Made by a program: the position numbers and the translations under genes. A stretch of 64,000 bases of DNA from contig WNKV01000002.1 of NCBI GenBank assembly GCA_009720755.1, forward strand, positions 372,001 to 436,000, in the 5' to 3' direction. Source of the stretch: Rhodoplanes serenus. Its GTDB lineage: Bacteria > Pseudomonadota > Alphaproteobacteria > Rhizobiales > Xanthobacteraceae. Positions 30,925 to 38,552 of the stretch are shown here, piece after piece (position 1 is the first letter of the stretch; each line of letters opens with the position of its first letter). The notes under the pieces were generated by a model that was given only the letters and a program-made list of their open reading frames with translations, had not been told where the DNA came from and ran no database searches.

Positions 30925-31899
30925 TCAGCGTCTCGCGGGCCGCGCCAGGACGAGGGTGATCCAGCCGTCGAGGACGACGCGGCCGATCAGCCGGAAGCCG
31001 TGCGCCCGATAGGGCGCGAGCGCCGCATTGGCCTGGCTCGCCAGCAACCCCGACAGGATCACCCGGCCGCCCGGTGCCACCCGGCCGGCAATCGGACCGG
31101 CGAGCCGCTTCAGCGGCCCCAGCAGGATATTGGCGAACACCAGGCCGGCCCGGCCGCGCTCCCGAAACGCCGGCGCCGCGAGCCCGGCCGCCGTGATCAC
31201 GCGGACGAGGCCGCCGGCCCGGTTGAGCCGGACGTTGTCGCGCGCCACCGCCACGGCGGCCGGATCGATGTCGCTCGCCAGCACGGGCCGGCGCAGCGCC
31301 CGGGCCGCCGCGATGGCGAGCACCCCGGTGCCGGTGCCGATGTCGAGAATGGCGCCGCCCGGCGGCGTGACGCGGTTCCGCGGCGTGGCGCGGCGCGGCC
31401 GGGCGGTCGGCCGGAGCGGTCGCGGCGGAGCCGCCTTCAGAAGCCGGTCGAGCGCCAGCAGGCAGCCCCGGGTGGTGCCGTGGTGGCCGGTGCCGAAGGC
31501 CAGCGCCGCATCGATCTCCAGCGCGATCCGGTTGGCTGCGATCCGCTCGCGATCATGGGCGCCGTGCACCACGAAGCGGCCGGCCGGCACCGGCGCGAGC
31601 CCGGCCAGCGAGGCCGCCACCCAGTCCTTGGGATCGAGGCGGTCGAACGCGAGCGCATCGGCCGTCGTGTCGTCGGCGGCGAGCCGGACGAGGGCGCGCA
31701 CCGCGTCCTGGTCGGGCTCATGCTCGAAATAGATCTCGACGCCCCAGCTCCGCTCGTCCGGCATCTCGTAGGCGGCGACCGCGGTTTCTGCCGGATCGAA
31801 GCTCTCCCCGATCAGATCGGCGATGCGGCGCGCCAGCGGCTCGGTGGTGGTGAGCCGGGCCACGGTGGCAGGACGGGCGGGGTGCAGACCTTCGCGCAT
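30925..31899 (-). CDS. prmA: PrmA, ribosomal protein L11 methyltransferase
   Basis: SAM-dependent enzyme that trimethylates ribosomal protein L11 on lysines and its N-terminus. The 324-residue protein has an N-terminal substrate-binding domain with WGVEIYFEHEPD, the linker FGTGHHGTTRGCL, the SAM motif ILDIGTGTGVLAIAAARA, the acidic motif ASDIDPAAVAVARDNV and the catalytic strand VFANILLGPLKRLA. A basic, Pro-rich insertion (PRPLRPTARPRRATPRNR) interrupts the region before the SAM motif and is not typical. The ATG at 31899 was chosen over a GTG 21 bases upstream. Confidence 0.9.
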   Translation of the reverse strand: MREGLHPARPATVARLTTTEPLARRIADLIGESFDPAETAVAAYEMPDERSWGVEIYFEHEPDQDAVRALVRLAADDTTADALAFDRLDPKDWVAASLAGLAPVPAGRFVVHGAHDRERIAANRIALEIDAALAFGTGHHGTTRGCLLALDRLLKAAPPRPLRPTARPRRATPRNRVTPPGGAILDIGTGTGVLAIAAARALRRPVLASDIDPAAVAVARDNVRLNRAGGLVRVITAAGLAAPAFRERGRAGLVFANILLGPLKRLAGPIAGRVAPGGRVILSGLLASQANAALAPYRAHGFRLIGRVVLDGWITLVLARPARR

Positions 31900-31974
31900 G
31901 CGGCGGTTAGAGCCCGGCACGGGCGGCCGCGCAAGAGGTGCCTGGGGCGGCTCGGGGCTGCCCGGCGTGGGCGC

Positions 31975-32125
31975 CGAGAAGGTTAACGAAACGTAGCAGG
32001 TTGGCGGGGGCGGCTGAGTTCATTTGTTAACGGGAGGGCTGAGGGCCGGGCAATTCAACCGATTTTTCAGCAGTGGATTCTTAACAGACATGGTTAACGC
32101 CTTGTAAAATATGAATTGGTTGCGG
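31975..32125. promoter_or_regulatory. AT-richer segment with repeated GTTAAC motifs
   Basis: Upstream of prmA lie GTTAAC near 31,982, 32,030 and 32,093, the last preceded by TTAAC at a 9-base spacing (TTAA-N9-TTAAC), and one GANTC site (GATTC) near 32,086. TTAA-N7-TTAA is the CtrA consensus, so the 9-base spacing is only suggestive. The patch GTAAAATATGAATTGG near 32,104 is the least GC-rich part of the gap. Confidence 0.35.
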
Positions 32126-32378
32126 TTGGGGCAGGGGCTGCCGCAGCCGGCGCGGAGGGGACCAACGGGGACCGCTTCACGGTGGGATCGACGTCATCCA
32201 GTCCCCCGCGACGGAGGAGAAGCGCAAGAGCGACCATGCCTTATGGCAAAGTCCCGAGGTCCGCCGCGAAGCCGGCCTGCCTTTGGGACTTGCCGGCGGA
32301 CGGCCGGAGCGGAGGCCCCGACCCGAGCGATGTGGCCGTGACCCAACCCGTCGGGGGCTCCAGGCCGGCCGCGGACTC
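32126..32378. other. Non-coding stretch before the 19-bp repeats
   Basis: Open reading frames cross this part, but their products have no recognisable motif, they read straight through the tandem repeats downstream, and none has a clear ribosome site. I see no gene here. Confidence 0.35.
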
Positions 32379-32454
32379 CTATGCGGGTCGCGGGCTCTTA
32401 TGCGGGTCGCGGGCTCTTATGCGGGTCGCGGGCTCTTATGCGGGTCGCGGGCTC
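32379..32454. repeat. Tandem repeat, four copies of a 19-bp unit
   Basis: Four head-to-tail copies of TTATGCGGGTCGCGGGCTC; the first copy starts CTATG instead of TTATG and the other three are identical. Period 19 is not a multiple of three, so a reading frame through it cycles through all three phases, which argues against a coding role. Confidence 0.9.
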
Positions 32455-32499
32455 CGGGCTGGTCGTGTTCCACACGCCTTCCCCAGGTCACACCTGGCC

Positions 32500-32872
32500 T
32501 GGTCCACAGCCGGTCCACAGCCTCGTGCACAAGCTGTCCACAGGCCCGTCGGAGACTTGTCCACAGGCTTGTCCTCCGGCAGGAGCCGCATCCGTCCAGC
32601 GCTTCTCCACACCTCGTACACAGGCTTCTCCCCCGGGTCCCACACAGGGTTATCCAGAGGGCTCTCTACCAACAGCGCACCCTCGGATCGCATCCTCCGT
32701 CATGGCCGGGCTTATCCCGGCCATCCACGTCTTTGTTGCTGCTCGGCCTCAAATCGTGGATGCCCGGCACGAGGCCGGGCATGACGAGTCAGCATCAGCG
32801 GCCATCGGTTCCCCCGCCTCGGCCGCCCTGATCGACGGCCTTTCCAGAGGCTTGTCCACAGGCTCGTCCACA
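32500..32872. promoter_or_regulatory. Array of DnaA-box-like GTCCACA motifs
   Basis: At least eight same-strand sites resemble the DnaA box TTATNCACA: TGGTCCACA 32500, CGGTCCACA 32511, CTGTCCACA 32534, TTGTCCACA 32557, TTCTCCACA 32603, TTATCCAGA 32650, TTGTCCACA 32852 and TCGTCCACA 32864. The best have one mismatch to the consensus. Spacing is irregular. A palindromic repeat pair (32698-32786) splits the array. It may be a DnaA-binding or titration region, or merely a degenerate repeat. Confidence 0.4.
32698..32786. repeat. Palindromic repeat pair (REP/BIME-like)
   Basis: CGTCATGGCCGGG...CCCGGCCATCCACG, then after about 25 bases the inverted partner CGTGGATGCCCGG...CCGGGCATGACG, in which the second stem has diverged. 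It has the same outer boundaries as the pairs at 5269 and 18164. Confidence 0.78.
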
Positions 32873-32901
32873 GGCCCCTGGGCCTCTTACGACTGGGTCC
32901 C

Positions 32902-33858
32902 TTACGGCGGGGCCGCTGGGGCGCCGCGCTCGACCGGGGCTGCCGGAATGCCGCCGAAACGGGCGTGGACGCTCGCGCCGGCCCGCGGCAGCGGCCCGTT
33001 GGAGGTCTCCAGCATCTGCATGAGATGCGCCTCGGTCTCGGCCCAGCACAGCCGGTAGATGTCGCGGCACAGCGCCCGCGCCCGGTGGCCGGGCCAGTCG
33101 TCCGGCAGGAGCTGCCGCGGCAGCGCCGGGTCGCGCAGCTGGACCCGGCGGAACTCGTGCATCAGCAGCGTGCGGACCAGGAAGCATTGCTCCGGATCGC
33201 GCTGCGCGGCGCTCTGCATGGCTCGCGCCACGCTGCGGAAGCGGGCGATGAAGCTCTGGTACTCGGCCGCGACGGCGCCGAGGTTCCAGCTGCGGTCGAC
33301 CAGCTCCTTCAGGGGGCGGCCCGACAGCGTCCCCAGCGTTCGCGCCTGCATGATCACGACCTTGTCGCGCAGGCCGGCGTTCTCGAGAATGTCGAGGAGC
33401 GCGTCGGATTGCTCGAACGGATGCGCCAGGATGCCGGGCGCGATGGCCGCGTAGCCCGCCCACAGCAGCTCCTTGCGCACCGCCGGCGTCAGCACGTCGC
33501 CGGGCGGCGCCACCACGATCTGCCAGTCGCCCGTCCAGGTGTCGCACGGCGCCTCGTAGATGCGGCGGAAGGCGACCTCGAAGCGCCGCCGCCCGGTGGC
33601 GGTGAGACCGTAATAGCTGCGCCGCCCGATCTGCTCGGACGCCAGCCACTTCTCGCGCGACAGGCGGAACACCGAGGTACGCACCGCCCGGGCGTTGAGC
33701 CCGAGCGGCTCCACCAGTCGGATGAAGCCGCCCAGCCAGACCGTGCCGCCGAGCGGCGCGATCATGTCGCCGTAGATGGTGATGATCAGTGACTTGGCCC
33801 GCAACGGGCGATCGGCCAGCTGGGTCTTGATCCACTGGCTCAGCAGGCGACTCTTCAT
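32902..33858 (-). CDS. paaX: PaaX-family phenylacetyl-CoA-responsive repressor
   Basis: A 318-residue transcriptional repressor of the PaaX family. The N-terminal winged helix includes RAKSLIITIYGDMIAPLGGTVWLGGFIRLVEPLGL and RAVRTSVFRLSREKWL; the central domain has the characteristic RRSYYGLTATGRRRF and TWTGDWQIVV, and the C-terminal part LVRTLLMHEFRRVQLRDPALPRQLLPDDWPG is diagnostic. In E. coli the effector is phenylacetyl-CoA, which is also the first intermediate of the Pad pathway encoded upstream. It is the last gene of the unidirectional pad-liv block, 78 bases after livK. The ATG at 33858 gives the standard N-terminus. Confidence 0.93.
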   Translation of the reverse strand: MKSRLLSQWIKTQLADRPLRAKSLIITIYGDMIAPLGGTVWLGGFIRLVEPLGLNARAVRTSVFRLSREKWLASEQIGRRSYYGLTATGRRRFEVAFRRIYEAPCDTWTGDWQIVVAPPGDVLTPAVRKELLWAGYAAIAPGILAHPFEQSDALLDILENAGLRDKVVIMQARTLGTLSGRPLKELVDRSWNLGAVAAEYQSFIARFRSVARAMQSAAQRDPEQCFLVRTLLMHEFRRVQLRDPALPRQLLPDDWPGHRARALCRDIYRLCWAETEAHLMQMLETSNGPLPRAGASVHARFGGIPAAPVERGAPAAPP

Positions 33859-33872
33859 GGGGCCAGTGTAGA

Positions 33873-33904
33873 GCGAATTCCGATCCGGTCGAATCGGAAT
33901 TCGC
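33873..33904. promoter_or_regulatory. Perfect 12-bp inverted repeat upstream of paaX
   Basis: GCGAATTCCGAT and ATCGGAATTCGC face each other around CCGGTCGA, 14 bases before the paaX start and 32 after livK. It could be a PaaX operator for autoregulation, or a member of a dispersed inverted-repeat family, since a similar arrangement (AGCAGGATCC...) occurs at 18,265. No T-run follows on the minus strand. Confidence 0.45.
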
Positions 33905-33936
33905 GCTCCCATCTGGCCCGGTCCTCGGTCGATCGG

Positions 33937-35082
33937 TCAGTCGATCAGCACCCAGTCGCCGTTACGCACCTCGAGCATCCGGAAGGCCGAGAGATCGAGC
34001 CCCATATGGTCGGTCGGCGACATGGTGAAGCGGCCGCCGGCCCCGACATGATCCTTGGTCTGCTCGATGGCGTCGCGGACCTTGGCCTTGTCGGTGCTGC
34101 CGGCGCGCTCGATCGCCGACACCACGATGCTCAGCGCGTCGTGGGCATGGCCGCCGAAGGTCGAGACATCCTCCTTGAAGCGCTCCGTGTAGGCCTTGGT
34201 GTAGCCCAGCGCGACCGGCTTCTGCGGGTCCTCGTCCGGCAGCTTGGCGGCGACCAGCAGCGCCGCGGCCGGCAGGCGGACGCCCTCGGCGGCACCGTCG
34301 GACAGGCGGATGAACTCCTCCGACGCCACCCCGTGGGCATGATAGACCGGCAGGCTGAGGCCGAGCATCTTGGCGTTCTTGTTGACGATCGCCGGCCCCT
34401 GGCCGAGCCCGAAGACGAACAGCGCCTGGACGTCGGCCTTGCCGCGAATGGTGGTGAGCTGCGGCGTCATGTCGGTGTCCTTGGGGCCGTAGGTCTCGTT
34501 GGCCACCAGCGTGATCCCGAGCCGGGTCGCCGCCGCCTCGCTCTCCTTGCGGCCGGACTGGCCGAAGCCGCTCGTCTCCGACAGGAGGGCGATACGGGTG
34601 AGGCCACGCTTCTTCATGTCCTCGAACACGCGCTCGGCCGCCATGCGATCGGTGTGCGGTGTCTTGAACAGCCACTTCTTCACCGGATCGACGATGACCA
34701 CGCCGCCCGCCAGCGAGACGAACGGAATGCCGGCGCGCTCCACCGCCGGCACCATCGACATGGTCGAGCCCGTCGTCGTGCCGCCGATCAGCACGTCGAT
34801 CTTGTCGTCCTCGATCAGCCGCTTGACGAAGCCGTTCGCCTTGCTGGCGTCGGACCCGTCGTCGTAATGCACGAGCTGGAGCGGCCGTCCGAGGACGCCG
34901 CCGCGCTGGTTGATCGTCTCGACATAGAGCTGGAGCGTCTTCAGCTCCGGGTCGCCGAGAAACGCCGCCGGCCCGGTGACCGAGAGGATCGACCCGATCC
35001 TGATCGGCTCGGCGGCGCCGCCTGGTGCCGACAGCCCGAAACACATCGCGGCCGCCGCGATGATCGTCTGCAATCGTCTCAT
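33937..35082 (-). CDS. livK: Liv-type ABC transporter substrate-binding protein
   Basis: A 381-residue periplasmic binding protein of the Peripla_BP_6 type. A signal peptide is visible (MRRLQTIIAAAAMCFGLSAP, then GGAAEP). The mature protein starts IRIGSILSVTGPAAFLGDPE, followed by YVETINQRGGVLGRPLQLVHYDDGSD and LIGGTTTGSTMSM, typical of LivK-like receptors used also for aromatic acids. Together with livHMGF it forms a complete importer. Its position between padJ and paaX suggests phenylacetate or a related aromatic acid as substrate rather than leucine. The ATG at 35082 follows GGGAGGGAC. Confidence 0.9.
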   Translation of the reverse strand: MRRLQTIIAAAAMCFGLSAPGGAAEPIRIGSILSVTGPAAFLGDPELKTLQLYVETINQRGGVLGRPLQLVHYDDGSDASKANGFVKRLIEDDKIDVLIGGTTTGSTMSMVPAVERAGIPFVSLAGGVVIVDPVKKWLFKTPHTDRMAAERVFEDMKKRGLTRIALLSETSGFGQSGRKESEAAATRLGITLVANETYGPKDTDMTPQLTTIRGKADVQALFVFGLGQGPAIVNKNAKMLGLSLPVYHAHGVASEEFIRLSDGAAEGVRLPAAALLVAAKLPDEDPQKPVALGYTKAYTERFKEDVSTFGGHAHDALSIVVSAIERAGSTDKAKVRDAIEQTKDHVGAGGRFTMSPTDHMGLDLSAFRMLEVRNGDWVLID

Positions 35083-35129
35083 GCGCAGTCCCTCCCTTGC
35101 CCCCACAGGGTCGTGCCCCGTGTTCTGAT

Positions 35130-35960
35130 TCAGAGTCCGAGATAGGCTTCACGAACCCGCTCGTTGTAGAGCAGCTCCTTGCCGTTGCCCGACAGGACGA
35201 TCTCGCCGGTCTCGATGACGTAGCCGCGGTCCGCGATGGCGAGCGCCGCGTGGGCGTTCTGCTCGACCAGCAGGATCGTCATCGCCTGCGCCCGCAGCGC
35301 CACGATGGCGGCGAACACCTCCTCGACGAGGCGCGGCGCCAGGCCCATGGAGGGCTCGTCGAGCAGCAGCAGGCGCGGGCGCCCCATCAGCGCCCTCGCG
35401 ATCGCCAGCATCTGCTGCTGTCCGCCCGACAGGGTGCCGGCCGGCAGTCGCGCGCGCTGTCGCAGGATCGGGAACATCTGATACATGCGCTCGATGTCGT
35501 CGGCGACGGCGTCGTGATCGCGGCGCCCATAGGCGCCGAGAACGAGGTTGTCGGCGACCGACAGCGGGCCGAACACCCGCCGGCCCTCCGGCACATGGCA
35601 CAGCCCGAGGCGCACGCGCCGGTCCGGCCGCAGCGTCGTGATGTCGTCGCCGTCGAACACGATGCTGCCGGCAGTGGCCCGCTGCACGCCCGAGATGGTC
35701 CGCAGCAGGGTGGTCTTACCGGCCCCGTTGGCGCCGACCAAAGCGACGAGCTGGCGCCGGCCGACCACCAGGTCGACGCCGCGTAGCGCCGCGATGCGGC
35801 CGTAGTGGCTGCCGAGCCCGCGGACCGACAGGAGCGGCGCCTCCACGGCCGCTGCGATGCCGTCGCCGGCCCCGTGCGGGCTCGCCGAGGACGTGGTGAC
35901 CGCCATCGCGGCCGCCGTCGTGGTGCCTGTCGCGACCGTCGTGTCCCTGGCGGTGCTCAT
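35130..35960 (-). CDS. livF: Liv-type ABC transporter ATP-binding protein (LivF-like)
   Basis: A 276-residue ABC ATPase. Walker A GANGAGKTTLL, the Q-loop region, the signature LSGGQQQMLAIARAL and Walker B LLLLDEPSMGLAP are all present, with the LivF-type end VREAYLGL. The first 40 residues are a low-complexity Thr/Ala/Ser extension not found in typical LivF; a second in-frame ATG at codon 19 could be the real start. The annotated start overlaps the livG stop (ATGA). It pairs with LivG as the ATPase heterodimer of the putative aromatic acid importer. Confidence 0.92.
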   Translation of the reverse strand: MSTARDTTVATGTTTAAAMAVTTSSASPHGAGDGIAAAVEAPLLSVRGLGSHYGRIAALRGVDLVVGRRQLVALVGANGAGKTTLLRTISGVQRATAGSIVFDGDDITTLRPDRRVRLGLCHVPEGRRVFGPLSVADNLVLGAYGRRDHDAVADDIERMYQMFPILRQRARLPAGTLSGGQQQMLAIARALMGRPRLLLLDEPSMGLAPRLVEEVFAAIVALRAQAMTILLVEQNAHAALAIADRGYVIETGEIVLSGNGKELLYNERVREAYLGL

Positions 35961-36718
35961 GCGGCGGTCCCGAGATAGGCGGCGATCACCTCCGGATCGG
36001 CGCGGATGTCGCGTGCCGTTCCTTCGGCCAGCCGCTTGCCGTAGTTGAGGACGAGAATGCGATCCGAGATGCTCATCACCATCTTCATGTCGTGCTCCAC
36101 CAGCACCACGGTGATGCCGCTGTCGGCGATCTCACGGACCAGAACGGCGATCTCCGCCGTCTCTTTGGGGTTGAACCCGGCGGCCGGCTCGTCGAGGAAG
36201 AGGATGCGCGGCGTCGCCGCCAGTGCCCGGGCGATCTCCAGCCGCTTCAGCCCGCCATACGACATGCTGGCGGCCGGCACATCGAGCTGATCGCCGAGAC
36301 CGACCCGGGCCATCAGCGCCGCGGCCCGCTCGCGCAATGCCGCGTCGGCCCGGCGCACCGCGGGGAACCGCAGCATGCCCTTGATCAGGTTGCGATCGAG
36401 CGACAGATGGCCGCCCACCATGACGTTCTCGATCGCCGTCATGTTCATGCAGATCTGGAGGTTCTGGAACGTCCGCCCCATGCCCAGGCGGGCGAGCGCG
36501 TGGGGCGGCAGGCTGGTCACCGGCTGGCCGCCGAGCCGGATCTCGCCGACACAGGGCGTGTAGATGCCGGTGATCAGGTTGAACAGCGTCGTCTTGCCGG
36601 CGCCGTTCGGCCCGATCACCGCGTAGACGACGCCGGGCTCCACCGCGAAGCTGACATCCTGCACGGCGCGCACGCCGCCGAAGGTTTTCGACAGGCCGGA
36701 CACTTCGAGAAGCGCCAT
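35957..36718 (-). CDS. livG: Liv-type ABC transporter ATP-binding protein (LivG-like)
   Basis: A 253-residue ABC ATPase. Walker A GPNGAGKTTLFNLITG, the LivG-specific GMGRTFQNLQIC segment, signature SYGGLKRLEIARAL, Walker B ILFLDEPAAGFNP and the H-loop VVLVEHDMKMVM can be read. The C-terminus ends EVIAAYLG as in family members. Start and stop both form ATGA overlaps with livM and livF, so the three are translated as one coupled unit. Confidence 0.94.
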   Translation of the reverse strand: MALLEVSGLSKTFGGVRAVQDVSFAVEPGVVYAVIGPNGAGKTTLFNLITGIYTPCVGEIRLGGQPVTSLPPHALARLGMGRTFQNLQICMNMTAIENVMVGGHLSLDRNLIKGMLRFPAVRRADAALRERAAALMARVGLGDQLDVPAASMSYGGLKRLEIARALAATPRILFLDEPAAGFNPKETAEIAVLVREIADSGITVVLVEHDMKMVMSISDRILVLNYGKRLAEGTARDIRADPEVIAAYLGTAA

Positions 36719-37647
36719 CACCGCCCCCATCCGATCTTGGCCGCGAGGGTCGGCACCAGGCCCTTCGGCAGGAAGATCATCGACACGATGAGAATGACGC
36801 CGAACGCGACGGTCTCCCATCCCTCGATGGTCGCCAGGGCCTGAGGCAGGGCGGTGAGCAGCACGGCGCCGATCACCGACCCGAACACCGACGCCATGCC
36901 GCCGACGATCACCATGGTCAGCAGCTCGACCGAATGGAAGAACTCGGCACAGTTCGGCGTGACGAAGCCCACATAGTGGGCGCTGAGGCTGCCCACGATG
37001 CTGGCGAAGAACGCCGACAGCGCGAAGATGGTGACCTTGTAGCGGGTCACGTCGACGCCGACGACCTGCGACGCCACCTCGGAGCCGTGCAGCGCGCGCA
37101 GCGCACGGCCGAACGGCGAGTCGATCAGGTTCTGGCACGCCCACACGCTGAACAGCAGCAGGCCGGCCAACACCCAGTACCATTCCCGCTCGCCGCCGAT
37201 CTCGAACCCGAAGGCGGCGAGCGGGGGCACCGGCATGCCGTCCGGACCGCCCGTGTAGGTCGCCTCGTTGCGGATCACGATGGAGATGACGATGCCGAGA
37301 CCGAGGGTCGCCATTGCCAGGTAATGACCGCGCAGCCGGAAGATCGGCGGCGCGATGGCGAGCGCCAGCAGCGCCGCGGCGACTGCGCCGGCCACGAGCG
37401 CGGCCAGCGGCGACCAGCCGAAATGCGTCGTCAGCACCGCCGATGCGTAAGCCCCTATGCCGAAGAAGCCGGCATGGCCGAGGCTGATCTGGCCGGCGAA
37501 GCCGATCAGCAGGTTCAGCCCCAGCACGACGATCGCGTTGATCGCCATGCGGTTGACCACGTCGAAGTAGAAGGCGTTCGGCAGCGCCAGCGGCAGGGCC
37601 AGCAGGATCGCCGCGAGGACGAGGAGACCGATGCGTGCGCGCCTCAT
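36718..37647 (-). CDS. livM: Liv-type ABC transporter permease (LivM-like)
   Basis: A 309-residue permease with about nine hydrophobic segments. The family motif NLLIGFAGQISLGHAGFFGIGAYASA lies near residues 44-69, and RLRGHYLAMATLGLG and FGRALRALHGSEVASQVVGVDVTRYK follow, the last being the cytoplasmic loop that contacts the ATPases. It overlaps livH (start) and livG (stop) by four bases each. Confidence 0.94.
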   Translation of the reverse strand: MRRARIGLLVLAAILLALPLALPNAFYFDVVNRMAINAIVVLGLNLLIGFAGQISLGHAGFFGIGAYASAVLTTHFGWSPLAALVAGAVAAALLALAIAPPIFRLRGHYLAMATLGLGIVISIVIRNEATYTGGPDGMPVPPLAAFGFEIGGEREWYWVLAGLLLFSVWACQNLIDSPFGRALRALHGSEVASQVVGVDVTRYKVTIFALSAFFASIVGSLSAHYVGFVTPNCAEFFHSVELLTMVIVGGMASVFGSVIGAVLLTALPQALATIEGWETVAFGVILIVSMIFLPKGLVPTLAAKIGWGR

Positions 37648-38519
37648 ACCCGCTCCGTCGTCTTGGGGCCGAGCAGGCCGCGCGGCATGAAGAACAGGAT
37701 GACGAAGATCAGCACGAACGGCACCGCATCCTTGTAGGCGGACGACACGTAGCCGGCGGTGAGCGCCTCGATCACGCCGACCAGAAGCCCGCCGATCACC
37801 GCGCCCGGCCCGGACCCGAGGCCGCCCACCACGGCAGCGACGAAGCCCTTGAGGCCCAGCATGATGCCGACGTCGTAGGACGTCATGGTGATGGGCGTGA
37901 GCAGGATGCCGCCGGCGGCCCCGATGGCGGCGGCCAGCGCGAAGCTGACCAGCAGCACGCGCTGCGTGTTGATGCCGACGAGCTGCGCCGCCAGCGGATC
38001 GACCGCGGTGGCGAGAATGCCCTTGCCGGCGATGGTGCGGCTGAAGAACAGCCAGAGCGCCACCACGATCACCGCCATGGAGCCGAGCACCCACAGGCTC
38101 TGCGGGGCGAGTGCGGCGCCCGCGACCGCGATCGGGGTGGAGCCGGAGAACGCCGGGAAGGTGGCGGCCCCCTTGCCGAACCAGACCTGGACCAGCCCGC
38201 GCACCACCAGCGACGCCCCGATGGTGATGATGATCAGGCTCTCGACGCCGGCCCCCTTGGCCGGCTCGATGGTGAGCTTCTCGATCACGACGCCGGCGAC
38301 GGCCGGGATCAGCAGGGCGAGCAGGATCGCCACCGGCAGCGGCAGGCCGCTGGCGAGGAACACCACTGTCAGGATGCCGCCCAGCATGATGAACTCGCCC
38401 TGGGCGAAGTTGATGACATGGCTGGCGTTGTAGATGAGGGTGAAGCCGAGCGCCGCCAGCGCATAGGTGGCGCCGACGGTGAGGCCGGAGAAGACGAACT
38501 GGAGAAGCTGCGCGAGCAT
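37644..38519 (-). CDS. livH: Liv-type ABC transporter permease (LivH-like)
   Basis: A 291-residue permease with about eight transmembrane segments. YALAALGFTLIYNASHVINFAQGEF near residues 19-43 is the LivH hallmark, and ATAVDPLAAQLVGINTQRV is the ATPase-contact loop. It begins 33 bases after padJ on the same strand, so the importer is probably transcribed with the phenylacetate genes. The livM start overlaps its stop. Confidence 0.94.
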   Translation of the reverse strand: MLAQLLQFVFSGLTVGATYALAALGFTLIYNASHVINFAQGEFIMLGGILTVVFLASGLPLPVAILLALLIPAVAGVVIEKLTIEPAKGAGVESLIIITIGASLVVRGLVQVWFGKGAATFPAFSGSTPIAVAGAALAPQSLWVLGSMAVIVVALWLFFSRTIAGKGILATAVDPLAAQLVGINTQRVLLVSFALAAAIGAAGGILLTPITMTSYDVGIMLGLKGFVAAVVGGLGSGPGAVIGGLLVGVIEALTAGYVSSAYKDAVPFVLIFVILFFMPRGLLGPKTTERV

Positions 38520-38552
38520 CGGAAATCCTCGGCACGAGTGGAGCCCGACGGC

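Noticed and set aside
32379-32454. Tandem repeats as a possible CRISPR array
   Set aside because: The units abut with no spacers, and no cas gene is present in the window.
32116-32784. Plus-strand frames of 180-225 codons in the gene-free gap
   Set aside because: They run through the 19-bp tandem repeat, the GTCCACA array and a palindromic repeat, lack a ribosome site, and show no family.
31975-32872. Calling the region a chromosomal origin outright
   Set aside because: The boxes are mostly one or two mismatches from consensus, the gene polarity is wrong for an origin, and the expected neighbours are missing; it is kept only as a finding.
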